Assembly: GCA_963774455.1 (NCBI GenBank)
Contig: CAVZFD010000002.1
Span: 186,001 to 250,000, forward strand
DNA: 64,000 nucleotides
From: DATFVA01 sp963774455
GTDB taxonomy: Bacteria; Bacteroidota; Ignavibacteria; Ignavibacteriales; Ignavibacteriaceae
Direction: 5' to 3'
The notes under the pieces were generated by a model, which did no database searches, was not told the origin of the DNA, and saw only the letters and a program-made list of their open reading frames with translations. Both the position numbers and the translations under genes were made by a program. Of the stretch, positions 9,441 to 18,347 are shown one piece after another; the stretch's first letter is position 1; every line of letters begins with the position of its first letter.

Positions 9441-9635
9441 AATCTCTCCATTATTAAAATAGATTATTAACACATTCTGTTATAAGAGTGACAAAAATCA
9501 TACCTCTATAGCAATCTATGATTTTAAGTAATATTATAAGGTTTGAATTCCCCTTGGTAAGAATTACCGGAAATATTTTTAAGCGGTGCGAAAAATATTA
9601 CATTAAAAAGCAGAGAGCAGAGTGAAATTAATCAC

Positions 9636-11069
9636 CTACTGCTCTTTTATAACTATAATTCTCCGGTTTTTTGCTCTTCCTTCTTCGGTTGTATTGTTTG
9701 CAACCGGAAATTTATCTCCAAGCCCATAAATCGTAAATTTTGAAGCATCTAGTCCGTGAGAAATAAAATAATAATAAACGGCTTCAGCACGTTTTGATGA
9801 CATTGTTCTTATCCATTGCTCTGGGCCCTGGCTGTCCATATGACCCTCTATCCGCCAAAATGCCTCAGAATTTTTCTTTATCTGCGATACAATTTCATCC
9901 AGTTTCTTATAGGCTTCAGGTTTTACTTCAGCGCGGTTTGCATAAAAGATGTCGTCCCCCTGCAGTGTGAAGGAATCTGACGATTTGTTGATTAGTTCTT
10001 TTTTCGTCTCTGTTTTCTGAGAATCCGGTGCGACATCAGGACATCCGTCGTCATCCTGGTAGCCGTTTACTGTTTCGGCTTCGTTGGGACATTTGTCATC
10101 TTTGTCCGGGATGCCGTCATTGTCGTTATCGAAATCGGGACAGCCATCTTCGTCCTGGAATCCGTCAAAGTCCTCTGCTTCATTAGGACATTTGTCATTT
10201 TTGTCCAGTATCCCGTCGCCGTCATTATCCAGATCGGGACAACCATCGTTATCCTGGAATCCGTCAAAGTCTTCTGCTTCATCAGGACACTGGTCTTTTG
10301 TATCGGGTATCCCGTCTCCGTCATTATCATAATCAGGACATCCGTCTTTGTCCTGGAATCCGTCATAATCTTCAGGTTCCTGCGGACATTTATCATCTGC
10401 ATCAACAATACCATCACCATCCGAATCACGGTTGCTTAAAAACGAATAGGAAATTCCGAGCGATACAGTTGAGAAGAAATCTTTATTTTTACCGAGAGCT
10501 ACATCATCAAGGTAATCACTGAATACAAAATGGAGAGCTGAATTCACCTGTATACTTATCTGCTGATTAACCGGGATGTTAATTCCTGCTTCAGCATTAA
10601 ATCCGAAAGTATTTTTATCATAAATATTTCTACGGTTATTAATAAGCAGCTGTCCGTTATCATCTTTCGGACTAAATGATAGGAATGATAATCCAACACC
10701 CACGTATGGCAGGAAATCCTGAGTTACCGCGTAAGAATAAAGCAGGGAGCCGCTGAGTAACAGAATATCTGTACTGAAAGTCGGCGGTTCTTTGGCTAAA
10801 TCCGTTCCCTTCACAGTTGCAAGGCCTCCCATTAGTCTTACTCCAAGTATGTTTTCATCCATTGCCGGGAAATAGTAGGTCGCGGAAAGCGTTCCATTTA
10901 CACCTAGCTTCACATCCTTGTAATCGGTCTTACCGATTGTGATCCCCCCTGCAGCTGTACCCAAAAGGGATTGTGAAAAAGGATGAATATCATTTTTAAT
11001 AAAAGACTGAGGGTAGTTTATAAAAGTAATAAACAGAATTAACCCCGCTAACAGTTTCAACCTGCCCAT
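9636..11069 (-). CDS. OmpA-family protein with thrombospondin type 3 repeats
   Basis: 477-residue envelope protein. A signal peptide (1-23) is followed by an OmpA/OprF-like beta-barrel of about 185 residues, four Ca-binding TSP3 repeats of about 33 residues (pattern DNDGDGIPDxxDxCPxEAEDFDGFQDxDGCP) and an OmpA-like peptidoglycan-binding domain from about 365 to the end (IEGHMDSQGPEQ, SSKRAEAVYYYF, GRAKNRRIIV). The family links outer membrane and cell wall; the TSP3 stretch acts as a calcium-stiffened spacer. A second OmpA-like gene lies 125 bases upstream on the same strand. The repeats are also similar at DNA level, so copy number could vary. Confidence 0.93.
   Translation of the reverse strand: MGRLKLLAGLILFITFINYPQSFIKNDIHPFSQSLLGTAAGGITIGKTDYKDVKLGVNGTLSATYYFPAMDENILGVRLMGGLATVKGTDLAKEPPTFSTDILLLSGSLLYSYAVTQDFLPYVGVGLSFLSFSPKDDNGQLLINNRRNIYDKNTFGFNAEAGINIPVNQQISIQVNSALHFVFSDYLDDVALGKNKDFFSTVSLGISYSFLSNRDSDGDGIVDADDKCPQEPEDYDGFQDKDGCPDYDNDGDGIPDTKDQCPDEAEDFDGFQDNDGCPDLDNDGDGILDKNDKCPNEAEDFDGFQDEDGCPDFDNDNDGIPDKDDKCPNEAETVNGYQDDDGCPDVAPDSQKTETKKELINKSSDSFTLQGDDIFYANRAEVKPEAYKKLDEIVSQIKKNSEAFWRIEGHMDSQGPEQWIRTMSSKRAEAVYYYFISHGLDASKFTIYGLGDKFPVANNTTEEGRAKNRRIIVIKEQ
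10030..10425 (-). repeat. In-gene tandem repeat, ~99-bp period, encoding TSP3 units
   Basis: Four direct copies of a roughly 99-base unit, each encoding one 33-residue calcium-binding repeat. Plus-strand landmarks are repeated segments such as TCCTGGAATCCGTCAAAGTC at 10153 and 10253. Similarity between copies is high enough for recombination. Confidence 0.85.
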
Positions 11070-11194
11070 TTTACACCATTAAATATTTTACAAAACTCAA
11101 CTAGATTAACTTCCAGGCATATTTCAGATTGCAATATTCTATTTTTTTATGATTAAATAAAGTATTCAATAAAAATACTATTGCTATTTTTTAA

Positions 11195-12277
11195 TCAATT
11201 CACTATCTGAAATTCAACTCTTCTGTTAAATGCCCTGTTTAACGGGGAACTATTCTCCCGTACAGGCTGCTTTTCTCCATATACCTTCTTTATGATGCGG
11301 TCTTCCTTTATACCATGAGAAACCAGGTAGTCATAAACTGAATTAACTCTTCTCCCGGATAACTTAATGTTGTATTCGTCTGATCCAAAGCTGTCTGTAT
11401 GTCCGGCTATAATTACTTTCATATCCGGGTATTCCTTTAAGACGTCAACTGCATGTTCAAGGATCGGATATGATTCCACACGTATGGTAGATTTGTCGAA
11501 ATCGAAATTGACATTGAACAGCATTGGTTTAGTGCGGTATAAAGTATCTTTCTCTATTTTAACAACGGGAAGGTCTTTGTAGATTGTGTCGGTTCTGAAG
11601 ACTTCTTTTATGCCGTCAGGACATTTTTTGCAAATGGTTGAAGGTTCTCCCTGCGAGAACTGCCATAAAACACCAAGTTCAAATGTCATATACGTATCAC
11701 CGTTTCCTCCGAAGATTCCTTTATCCTGTTCGTTGATGCTATAATTACCGTCAAGCTTGTTGTGTGAAAGTGTGTGATAATTCATTTCAGCTTTAATCTT
11801 CCATTCATCCGACATATTCCAGAACGCGCCTAGACCAAGGTTTACTTCGTAACCTGCAACAAAATCATCCAGTTCGGGATTAAATGAGTTATGTGATTTT
11901 GAGCCGATAAATCCTCCGCCGGCCAGTATAAAAGGAGTGATGACTTCACAGGGCAGAATGGTGTATAACAGATCCAGGTCTCCCGTAAAAGCATTAACCT
12001 TTTGAAGATTGGCTGTATTTCCTTTGTAGTAGAAGGATTCCATATAATTAATACCGCCTTTCAACCTCAGTGCGATGTATTCCGAAAAGTTTCTCTCCAA
12101 AGATAGATATCCTCCGAAGTTTACGTTGCCTGAATAACCGTTTCCAGATACGCTGACAAATCTTGGATAGGCTGTGCCGAAACCAAAACTCCAGCCATCA
12201 CTTGCCGGCTGTGCATAATTTTTATTTATAGATAAGGTGAATAACAGAATGAAGAGGATTAAGGAGAATTTCATCAA
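11195..12277 (-). CDS. OmpA-family outer-membrane protein
   Basis: 360 residues with a signal peptide (1-22, ending NYAQ), a beta-barrel region to about 215, a short Cys-containing linker (STICKKCPDG) and an OmpA C-terminal domain from about 255 (NVNFDFDKSTIRVESYPIL, IIAGHTDSFGSDEYN, RAFNRRVEFQIV). It has no TSP3 repeats, unlike its downstream neighbour. It should anchor the outer membrane to peptidoglycan. The CxxC in the linker may form a disulfide. The 400-base region upstream holds the 11-bp minisatellite and a G-rich tract, which are template for its leader only if the promoter is distal. Confidence 0.92.
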   Translation of the reverse strand: MMKFSLILFILLFTLSINKNYAQPASDGWSFGFGTAYPRFVSVSGNGYSGNVNFGGYLSLERNFSEYIALRLKGGINYMESFYYKGNTANLQKVNAFTGDLDLLYTILPCEVITPFILAGGGFIGSKSHNSFNPELDDFVAGYEVNLGLGAFWNMSDEWKIKAEMNYHTLSHNKLDGNYSINEQDKGIFGGNGDTYMTFELGVLWQFSQGEPSTICKKCPDGIKEVFRTDTIYKDLPVVKIEKDTLYRTKPMLFNVNFDFDKSTIRVESYPILEHAVDVLKEYPDMKVIIAGHTDSFGSDEYNIKLSGRRVNSVYDYLVSHGIKEDRIIKKVYGEKQPVRENSSPLNRAFNRRVEFQIVN

Positions 12278-12460
12278 AGTTGCCTTGTTAAGAAGTATTG
12301 TATTATTTAATATTTCATTTTGTCTGATTTTTTACAAGATGTGTGCCATAACGAAACAGGACAAACTTTCTCTAAATAGTGGATATTTGCCCGTCATAAT
12401 TATATCTCAAATTTGAAACTTTTGCTAAAATGGAGGACATTCTAACAAGTAATGTTAATT

Positions 12461-12584
12461 GCATAGCGCACTGAGCAAAGCGCATAGGGCATAGAGCAGA
12501 GTGCCTGCTTAAGGCAGTCATATTGAGGAGTGAACCTGGTGACAGCAAGGACGAGGATTGGAGGGGGGGCGGGGGGTGGCCGGG
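12461..12584. other. Compositionally odd intergenic block with G-quadruplex potential
   Basis: GCATAG recurs at 12461, 12482 and 12489 with decayed copies between, followed by a very G-rich stretch: runs of seven G (12563-12569), six G (12571-12576), two G and three G (12582-12584), separated by one or two bases. Such tracts can fold as a G-quadruplex on the plus strand. The rest of 12278-12460 is AT-rich leader with no gene seen. Confidence 0.6.
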
Positions 12585-12597
12585 AGATATAGGATGT

Positions 12598-12685
12598 AGG
12601 CCTGGTGAAGGCCGGATGTGAGCCGGGAGGAGGCCGAGATGAGGCCGAAGACAGGCCGAAGACAGGCCGAAGAGAGACCGGGATT
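12598..12685. repeat. 11-bp minisatellite, seven to eight copies
   Basis: Consecutive 11-base units starting at 12598, 12609, 12620, 12631, 12642, 12653, 12664 and (decayed) 12675. The best copies read AGGCCGAAGAC; earlier ones drift (AGGCCTGGTGA, AGGCCGGATGT). The last unit runs into the 3' end of the pentaheme cytochrome gene. Confidence 0.85.
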
Positions 12686-14570
12686 ATTTTACCAGAAGCA
12701 TTTTGCGGATTTGGGAATACTTGCCTGAGATCAGACGGTAAAAATATATTCCACTGGGCAAAGATGAACCGTCAAAGGTTACTTCGTATTCACCTGCGCT
12801 CATTTCCCTGTTTAGAAGTACACTTACCTCTCTACCCAATATGTCATAAATAATAAGAGTCGATTTTTCAGTATGCGGAAGAGTAAACTTTATTTTTGTT
12901 GCAGGATTAAACGGGTTGGGATAATTCTGTGCAAGATTAAATTCCATACTGGAAACTTTTTGATCTCCTGTACCGGTAATTTCAAAATGAATTTCTTCAC
13001 TCTTCATAATAATGGGGTTTTTATCTGCAGCTTCATACATCCGGTTAAATCTGTTTATGTCGGCAGAATTCATTCTGCTCAAATACCCGGCAACTTCCGG
13101 TTTCAATGTCAGGTAACATAGTTCGGCGGTAATATTCATTTCCGTCAGACCATCGACAGCTATCCTGTATTTTACAGCATCTGTACCTGTTCCTTCATTT
13201 CCGTTAGCCCTATTAAAATCGGGATCATTTAGTGCATCACCATACACTGCAGTTGTATCATAACTGATATGTGAGGATTTGAACCCGAAAGGCGGTATCC
13301 TGTTGTCTTTTATATAAGTTGATGCCCGGAGAAGCGTGTAGGTTACATTTCCATTTATATCTACCGGAACGGCTTCGTATATCTGTATCTCATCCTCGCG
13401 GTTTATTACATTGTAATGTCTTTCGAAAGGCAGATCCATTCCGTGTATCCTGCCTCCGCTGTCCCAGCTGCCCGATTCAAAAATTTTATTATTATTGCTG
13501 TCGGCTGCTCTGAGATGGATCCACATTCTTCTCAGGGGAATTCCGGTCGGTAGTTTATGTCCCGTTATGTTCTGAACCTTAACGCTTACCGTTAGCGAAT
13601 CATCCTCCTGGTAGGCTTCAAGGTAAAGATTAAGTGAAAGGTCTTTTAGATTCCTTTCTGCAAATGCCAGAGTCGTATCGAAGTGACCGCTCTCTGCGGT
13701 TACCTGAAGTGTATCGGGGTAATCACGAAGCATCTTCAATATCAGGGTGTTCCCCCCGACGAATGTTTCTTTCCAGAAGGGTGATCTTCGGGTTGTATCT
13801 GACTCGGGGATCGTTGCAATATCAATTGGATCAAAGATCTTTGGTGAATGACAGCTCTGGCAGCTGATCTGCTGTGCCGGGTAAATGCTGTTCTTCCATT
13901 CAAGGTAAGGAGTCTGCTCGGGAAAATCCCCCACAACATTGCCCTGTTCATCAAACGTAGGTGTAAACAGCGTATGGCATGTTGCACATAAATCAGAAGT
14001 AAGCGATTTCGGTTCGTAAGTGGGTGTATAACCGATGAACTGCTGCATAAAAAATGTATCGGGATACTCATAGGGTCCGTAAACCAGACTATCATCCGTG
14101 ATAATGTAATTTCCTGAATAAGATGACTGCTGTCCGAAGTTCGAAGGATTAATCTGGTGGCAAACGGTACAACTCACGCCGTCATTCGCAAGCGGATCCA
14201 GCCGTAGCTCTGCCATAGTATATTTTGTATGTCCGTCATAAATAGCCTGGGTGTAGCCCATTGGGGCATGACATTTAGTGCAGAGCGTTTCTATGGTATC
14301 CTGCAGTGCTGGAAATTCATTTACTTCTCCTGAAACCATCGCTCTCCAGAGGGGGTCCTTGCTGGAATTTGCCATCATAGTCGACCGCCAGTAGGTGGTC
14401 GGAGAAATATCCACCCCGTTAAATGACAGCACATCTCCGTTGCCAGTGTGGCAGTCGGCACAGTTTCCTGAGCCGGAAAACAGAATCGAATTCTCAGTAG
14501 GAAGGGAATACTGACCGAAGACAGTCCCGCTAATAAATTGAAAAAGTATAAGAAAGTAAAGTTTTTTCAT
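12684..14570 (-). CDS. Secreted pentaheme c-type cytochrome with T9SS sorting domain
   Basis: 628 residues: signal peptide (1-19, ending VFGQ), five CxxCH heme motifs (CADCH, CTKCH, CTVCH, CATCH, CQSCH) within the first ~250 residues, a beta-rich middle region, and a C-terminal type A sorting domain (LAQNYPNPFNPATKIKF to IRKMLLVK). The heme region resembles cytochrome c554-type multiheme proteins (YWRSTMMANSSKDPLWRAM, ETLCTKCHAPMG). The family role is electron transfer; the sorting domain implies crossing the outer membrane by T9SS and surface attachment or release. It is divergent from the SNF2 operon at 14886. The electron donor and acceptor are unknown. Confidence 0.9.
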   Translation of the reverse strand: MKKLYFLILFQFISGTVFGQYSLPTENSILFSGSGNCADCHTGNGDVLSFNGVDISPTTYWRSTMMANSSKDPLWRAMVSGEVNEFPALQDTIETLCTKCHAPMGYTQAIYDGHTKYTMAELRLDPLANDGVSCTVCHQINPSNFGQQSSYSGNYIITDDSLVYGPYEYPDTFFMQQFIGYTPTYEPKSLTSDLCATCHTLFTPTFDEQGNVVGDFPEQTPYLEWKNSIYPAQQISCQSCHSPKIFDPIDIATIPESDTTRRSPFWKETFVGGNTLILKMLRDYPDTLQVTAESGHFDTTLAFAERNLKDLSLNLYLEAYQEDDSLTVSVKVQNITGHKLPTGIPLRRMWIHLRAADSNNNKIFESGSWDSGGRIHGMDLPFERHYNVINREDEIQIYEAVPVDINGNVTYTLLRASTYIKDNRIPPFGFKSSHISYDTTAVYGDALNDPDFNRANGNEGTGTDAVKYRIAVDGLTEMNITAELCYLTLKPEVAGYLSRMNSADINRFNRMYEAADKNPIIMKSEEIHFEITGTGDQKVSSMEFNLAQNYPNPFNPATKIKFTLPHTEKSTLIIYDILGREVSVLLNREMSAGEYEVTFDGSSLPSGIYFYRLISGKYSQIRKMLLVK

Positions 14571-14619
14571 CAGCAGATCAGGCTGTTGTTTAGTAACCGG
14601 TAAATTATTTAAGTCAGAA

Positions 14620-14627
14620 CAAAGATA
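14620..14627 (-). promoter_or_regulatory. Bacteroidota-type -7 box for the pentaheme cytochrome
   Basis: TATCTTTG on the minus strand fits TAnnTTTG exactly, about 50 bases upstream of the cytochrome ATG; a TTG lies about 16 bases further upstream, slightly close for the -33 element. Confidence 0.45.
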
Positions 14628-14803
14628 ACAGACAAATTTACATCAATTTGAATTATTCCCGAAAAAATACCGACTGTTTCATTTTAATTATCCACGTTTT
14701 TTAATAAGACACGTCTTTTTTCTATCGGCATATTAATTGTGTCTCAATACCTGCAATTGATTGGATTTCCGGCAGAAGCCGCAAATCTGAAGAAAGTGAC
14801 GTC

Positions 14804-14822
14804 AAAACTGTCAGACAGTTTT
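14804..14822. promoter_or_regulatory. 19-bp perfect palindrome, probable operator
   Basis: AAAACTGTC, one central base, GACAGTTTT. It lies 63 bases before the ATG of the two-gene SNF2 operon and overlaps by one base a second palindrome, TGACGTCA (14797-14804). There is no T-run and both flanking genes read away from it, so a terminator is unlikely. The rest of the 14571-14885 gap shows only AT-rich sequence and the cytochrome promoter box. Confidence 0.6.
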
Positions 14823-14885
14823 CGTGTATACGATTAATACAGTGTTAAATAAATAAGTTAATAATTAACAAGAGAGGCAGCAGCA

Positions 14886-15410
14886 ATGTCAATAGGAAAA
14901 ATTGGTTTCCTCGAAACCTATGCACCTGATGATAATGGCGGTGTTATGGGCGCAATCCTTGTCACCGATGCAGATACAAAACCACTGGAATTCAGGGTAA
15001 CAGCACCGATAAAAACTACCAACTTTCAGAAAACTTTGTACGGAGATGTTCTCCTTGAACATATCCTGGTAGAACTCATTTCAGTTCCCCTGATAAATGC
15101 TTTGAATGAAGAGATTGATATCATCCTGGTAAAAGATAATCTTTTCCTCGGAGCTAATAATAAACAAGGCGTCAGAGTAGTCAGGGTATCCGGCGATGAA
15201 TCCTTAAAAGGGAACAAAAATGCCCAGGAACTTAAGGGTTATAACGGCAGCGGCAAAATGTTCGTGGAAACTGCTAAGAAATATGAGTCTGAACTGGGAC
15301 AAATTAAAGATCTGCTGAACGAGGTTGCAGAGAATAGAAATCTGCTTGAACCCTTCGAACGTCTGAAACAGGCGTGTGAACAGGTGCATTTACAGAAGAC
15401 AAGTGACTGA
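14886..15410 (+). CDS. Unknown protein, first gene of the SNF2/Mrr-like operon
   Basis: 174 residues, no signal peptide or membrane segment, so cytoplasmic. I do not recognise the family. The first ~115 residues look like a compact alpha/beta domain (IGFLETYAPDDNGGVMGAIL, EFRVTAPIKTTNFQKTLYG, VLLEHILVELISVPLINAL); the last ~45 are helical and charged. It is preceded by AGAGAGGCAGCAGCA and its stop overlaps the next start by one base (TGATG at 15408-15412), the arrangement expected for translational coupling and for two proteins working together in a fixed ratio. A 19-bp palindrome upstream suggests dedicated regulation. Role unknown; an accessory or sensor subunit for the ATPase is the natural guess. 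Confidence 0.85.
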   Translation: MSIGKIGFLETYAPDDNGGVMGAILVTDADTKPLEFRVTAPIKTTNFQKTLYGDVLLEHILVELISVPLINALNEEIDIILVKDNLFLGANNKQGVRVVRVSGDESLKGNKNAQELKGYNGSGKMFVETAKKYESELGQIKDLLNEVAENRNLLEPFERLKQACEQVHLQKTSD

Positions 15411-18163
15411 TGTACAGAGCCGTAAGGAAGAAGGTCGCAGAATCAGTCAGTAAACTCGAATCTCCCGAACATTACGACTGGAATAGATGGCTGAGAGAAC
15501 CAGATGCCGATGAATATTATATTGATAATATTTATACGTTGGTTCTTGATACGAGTGCTCTGAATGTCTGGCCTGAACTTCCTTCAACAGGTGGCTACAC
15601 TTTCGACCTGCCTAAAGTAAAATATTCCAAACCATTCAAACAGCTCTATATCCAAAAGCAGAAAACCAGCAAGATATTCTTCAGCTTTCCTAAACCATCT
15701 ATAAATGAGATAAAGGAAATTCTTAAGAAAGCGGATATTGCTTACTCTTTATCGGTTTCTGAATCGGGAAAGGGTGCAATTTTCCGGTTAAGCGAAGGAA
15801 AATCTAAAAAGGTTTTCGAGCCTTCGACTGAAATATTTATCCGTGAGTTTTACCTTCTGTCTCCGCGGCTGTTCAATTTGCCTATGCTGGTGTCCGGGCA
15901 AAAAGTATACTCTGTAAGTATCGGTCTTAAGGATAAGGTTAAAGTCCTGGATCTTCTTTCCAACCTTAAGCCGGAAGTAATGAATGTGGAACTCCTGAAC
16001 TCTGCGCACTTCATAGATCCATTGAATGCGGCTGAAAACAGGAAGGTTGAGTTCCAGCCTCTTCCGAAATCATCCCACGTTGAAAAGATTGAGGTAATGC
16101 AGCTGGAAAAACTTCTTGGTTCTATAAATGATCAGAAAAAGTTAATCAGGAAAGTAAGCTTCAACGCTATTTCTTCTGATGGGATACCTGCAGATATCAA
16201 AATTCCTTCAGCCTTAAAAAACAAACTTAAAATACTTTCGGTTAAAAATATCAGGATTTCCCCTCCGAAGATTAAGCAGGGAGTAAAGATCACTAATGAA
16301 ATCCTTTCTGAAATAAAAGGTTTCACCTTCAGCAGCAGACAGGATGTTATAGATGAAAGTAAAGATGTGCTTTCCAGGGATTTAGAGGTAATTCTCCAAC
16401 CCGCAATTAATTTCAGTAAAGAGGAGAAGTCAAGGATATATGATTTCCTCTACGACTATCAGAAACCCTCGGCAGATTTCCTGTCTGAAAAAGAAATGGC
16501 TCTGCTGAATGATGAACTCGGTACAGGAAAAACCCTTGAGGCTATTGGTGCTCTGAAAATCCTCTTCAGGAGAAAAGATATATCCAATGCGGTTATTGTT
16601 TGCCGTAAAGAGGATATCGGCTGGCCTAAGCGCAGCAAATTATTAAGCAGTACAAAACTTTGCGGCTGGTACGATCACCTGCTGGAATTTGCTCCTTCCA
16701 TTACAGCATGCATTATTCACGATAATACGGAGCATGAATGGAAAAGTTCTTCGGCTGTTAAGATTATAGATCACAATCTTTTCAGTGAAGCACTTGAGAA
16801 GAAGTTAATATCTTTGGATGAACTTAACCGCAGAAGCTGCCTCATCCTTGATGAGGTAGAGGATTTCCCTGAATTTACACTTGAACCCCGGCCCAAATAC
16901 TTGTGGATGCTTAGCGGATTACCTGCTGAGGGATTGAAAGATAAACTTGCACAGGTTACCGGAACTGAGGTGCCCGTCGACAGCTTTGGCAGAACCCGGC
17001 AGGAAATATCAGGATCGCTTCCGAAAATGGCTAAACAGGATTACTGGATAGAGATGGACCCTGATCAGAGACTTGAATATGAAAAAGCTCTTGAAGCAGG
17101 CAGAGAAAAAATTTATGACCTGGTGCAGGCCGGCAACCCCTTCCTGGTTCAGTCGAATGTTTTCACCTTGATCCATCAGCTTACCCAGATCGGTAATTTT
17201 CATGGGAAGAAAGAATTAAGCGTTAAATCTGAACTACTTATTCATCATGTTAAAAGTATTAAGAATAGCGGTAAGAAGGTGATGATTTACTCCCAGTACG
17301 ACCGTCAGGGTACGCAGAGACTGGAAAAACTTTTTGCCAAAAACGGTATTAAATACGTTCTTTATCAGACCGGCATTACTCTTAAGGAGATGGAAGATGC
17401 TGTGAAGAAGTTTGCTAAAGATAAATCAATTACAGTCTTCCTTGCCGGAATGAAAGCGCTGAATGCTAAACTTAACCTGGAAAATGTTCCGTACCTGATT
17501 CATTTTGATCAGTGGTGGAGTCCTGTTACTACCTGGCAAACAGAGGAAAAATTATACTCTTCTGAAAGTGATACGGCCGGCAGCCTGCATATTTATAACT
17601 ATTTTATAAAGAATAGTATCGACGAAAAAATTCAGATGAAGCTTGTTGAAAAGGGACTCGATAACAGGAACTTGTTCGACCTGCTGAGTTCGGAAGGTAT
17701 GTACTCGTTGTTTACCAATGAGGACTGGCTGGAAGTTCTCGAACTGATCGAGCCTAAAGATACTGCTTCTATTGAGGCAATGAAGAATGAACACCTTGAC
17801 TATATTACTCAACTTACCACTGATGATTTTTCGCATAAAGTTAAAGCCCTCTTAGGAAGGATTGGCTATAAGAATGTAAGTTTTAAAACCGCATTTAATT
17901 CTGATGAAATCCGTCTGTATGCATCTTCTGTAAAAAACTCATTGGAAGTAAAAGCGGCGGTTCAATGCCTGAATACAAAGGTAGTAACAAAGAAAGCTGT
18001 TAAGGAGTTTACCGAATCCCTCGTTTCAAAAACTGAAAAAATATTTATTTTTACAACAGGTGATTTTGATGAAAAACTGGTGAAAAATCCCGGCGATGAT
18101 AGAATCGTGCTTATCAGCAAACATCAGGCATCTGAATATTTTTATATGTTGAACCTCATCTAA
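15410..18163 (+). CDS. SNF2-type ATPase with C-terminal Mrr-like domain, unknown system
   Basis: 917 residues. Residues 1-340 match nothing I know. The SNF2 ATPase follows: a Gln-containing segment YDYQKPSADFL, motif I NDELGTGKTLEAIGAL (Walker lysine about 373), motif II LILDEVED (about 480) and a motif III-like LSGLPAEG. The second RecA-like lobe (600-730) has VMIYSQYDRQGTQRLEKLF and HFDQWWSPVTTWQTEEKLY, the position of the SNF2 motif QAxxRxxRxGQ; here the arginines are absent. The last ~115 residues (GRIGYKNVSF, SLEVKAAVQCLNTKVVTKKAVKEF) resemble an Mrr-type restriction-endonuclease fold, with Leu where the QxK lysine is expected. The protein could be a DNA translocase with a dead or altered nuclease domain, in defence or repair. 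It overlaps the upstream 174-residue gene by one base. Confidence 0.8.
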   Translation: MYRAVRKKVAESVSKLESPEHYDWNRWLREPDADEYYIDNIYTLVLDTSALNVWPELPSTGGYTFDLPKVKYSKPFKQLYIQKQKTSKIFFSFPKPSINEIKEILKKADIAYSLSVSESGKGAIFRLSEGKSKKVFEPSTEIFIREFYLLSPRLFNLPMLVSGQKVYSVSIGLKDKVKVLDLLSNLKPEVMNVELLNSAHFIDPLNAAENRKVEFQPLPKSSHVEKIEVMQLEKLLGSINDQKKLIRKVSFNAISSDGIPADIKIPSALKNKLKILSVKNIRISPPKIKQGVKITNEILSEIKGFTFSSRQDVIDESKDVLSRDLEVILQPAINFSKEEKSRIYDFLYDYQKPSADFLSEKEMALLNDELGTGKTLEAIGALKILFRRKDISNAVIVCRKEDIGWPKRSKLLSSTKLCGWYDHLLEFAPSITACIIHDNTEHEWKSSSAVKIIDHNLFSEALEKKLISLDELNRRSCLILDEVEDFPEFTLEPRPKYLWMLSGLPAEGLKDKLAQVTGTEVPVDSFGRTRQEISGSLPKMAKQDYWIEMDPDQRLEYEKALEAGREKIYDLVQAGNPFLVQSNVFTLIHQLTQIGNFHGKKELSVKSELLIHHVKSIKNSGKKVMIYSQYDRQGTQRLEKLFAKNGIKYVLYQTGITLKEMEDAVKKFAKDKSITVFLAGMKALNAKLNLENVPYLIHFDQWWSPVTTWQTEEKLYSSESDTAGSLHIYNYFIKNSIDEKIQMKLVEKGLDNRNLFDLLSSEGMYSLFTNEDWLEVLELIEPKDTASIEAMKNEHLDYITQLTTDDFSHKVKALLGRIGYKNVSFKTAFNSDEIRLYASSVKNSLEVKAAVQCLNTKVVTKKAVKEFTESLVSKTEKIFIFTTGDFDEKLVKNPGDDRIVLISKHQASEYFYMLNLI

Positions 18164-18347
18164 GGTTATCAGCCTCACCCTTTCTCCCTAAACATTCTTT
18201 TCTGCTTATCTAATAACATATGTTTACCCTTTTTTATGATTGTAATGCACCGCTTCCGCTTTAGGTAACGCCGGATGCGATGCTTCAGATTCCGGGTACG
18301 GAAATTTAATTTATTGCATAAACGCAGGAGGCTAAAATGTCGGCATT

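Noticed and set aside
10067..10429. Open frames of 70-120 codons on either strand across the TSP3 repeats
   Set aside because: They are frame shadows of the repetitive OmpA-like gene; their low-complexity translations follow the 99-base period.
12605..12853. Plus-strand frame crossing the 11-bp minisatellite
   Set aside because: Its start is made of repeat units and the rest is antisense to the cytochrome sorting domain.
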